Shown here one piece after another: positions 63,808 through 64,000 of a stretch of 64,000 bases of DNA (the stretch's first letter is position 1; every line of letters begins with the position of its first letter). The notes beneath the pieces are model-generated. The model saw only the letters and a program-made list of their open reading frames with translations, searched no databases and was not told the origin of the DNA. Source of the DNA: Anoplopoma fimbria (lineage: Eukaryota; Chordata; Actinopteri; Perciformes; Anoplopomatidae); assembly GCF_027596085.1 (NCBI RefSeq), contig NC_072456.1, forward strand, positions 14,894,744 through 14,958,743, given 5' to 3'. The position numbers were made by a program, and so were the translations under genes.

Positions 63808-64000
63808 GTGAGATACATATTTACATATATTTCCTTGAAACTAACTCTGTGAATGTATGGCAAAAGGGGGACGTATTTGTGAATATGTGATACAATGTTA
63901 TTTTAATATTAGTGGGCAAGAAGACCTTCATATTTTTCTGGCAAAATTGCTGCAGGGAACTCATAAGCTAACCAGTTTTTTTGTTTTTTGTTTTTTATTG

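Overview
The window is vertebrate nuclear DNA, almost certainly from a teleost fish. Short coding exons with GT/AG borders sit in long AT-rich introns. There are many (CA)n and GATA/GATG microsatellites. The repeats are fish-type: a Tc1-like MITE, an L2/CR1-type LINE fragment, and tRNA-derived SINEs. The repeat family assignments are from recognition, not from a search.

Region 1 (about 1-36,490, + strand) is the 3' part of ptprs, the receptor tyrosine phosphatase sigma gene of the LAR family. Thirteen coding exons (2421-32140) join without a frame break into 599 C-terminal residues: a 48-nt juxtamembrane microexon, phosphatase domain D1 (KNRY, WPD and [10 protein letters not shown] intact) and pseudo-phosphatase domain D2 (KNRL, WPE, QTEDE). 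The gene's 5' part (Ig and FN3 domains, membrane segment) lies upstream of the window. A long 3' UTR follows, with poly(A) signals at 35026 and 36466.

Region 2 (about 36,490-56,190) has no gene I can support. It holds a GATA/GATG microsatellite, a 3 x 55-bp tandem array, a reverse-strand LINE interrupted by a tRNA-SINE, a Tc1-like MITE with perfect 39-bp ends, and a possible TATA promoter.

Region 3 (about 56,190-61,550, + strand) is tbxa2r, the thromboxane A2 receptor. Two coding exons give a 372-residue prostanoid GPCR, with the intron between TM6 and TM7. The most interesting find is inside that intron. At 58935-59084 there is a second in-frame TM7 exon. It aligns with the normal TM7 exon without gaps, keeps Arg288, NQI, DPW and Tyr301, ends in its own stop, and is followed by its own AATAAA. 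It predicts a 314-residue receptor with a different TM7 and a very short tail. The last 2.4 kb holds a SINE and a possible noncoding exon.

The two genes share no operon-like logic. They are neighbours on the same strand. Both families map to human 19p13.3 (from memory), so this may be retained ancestral linkage.
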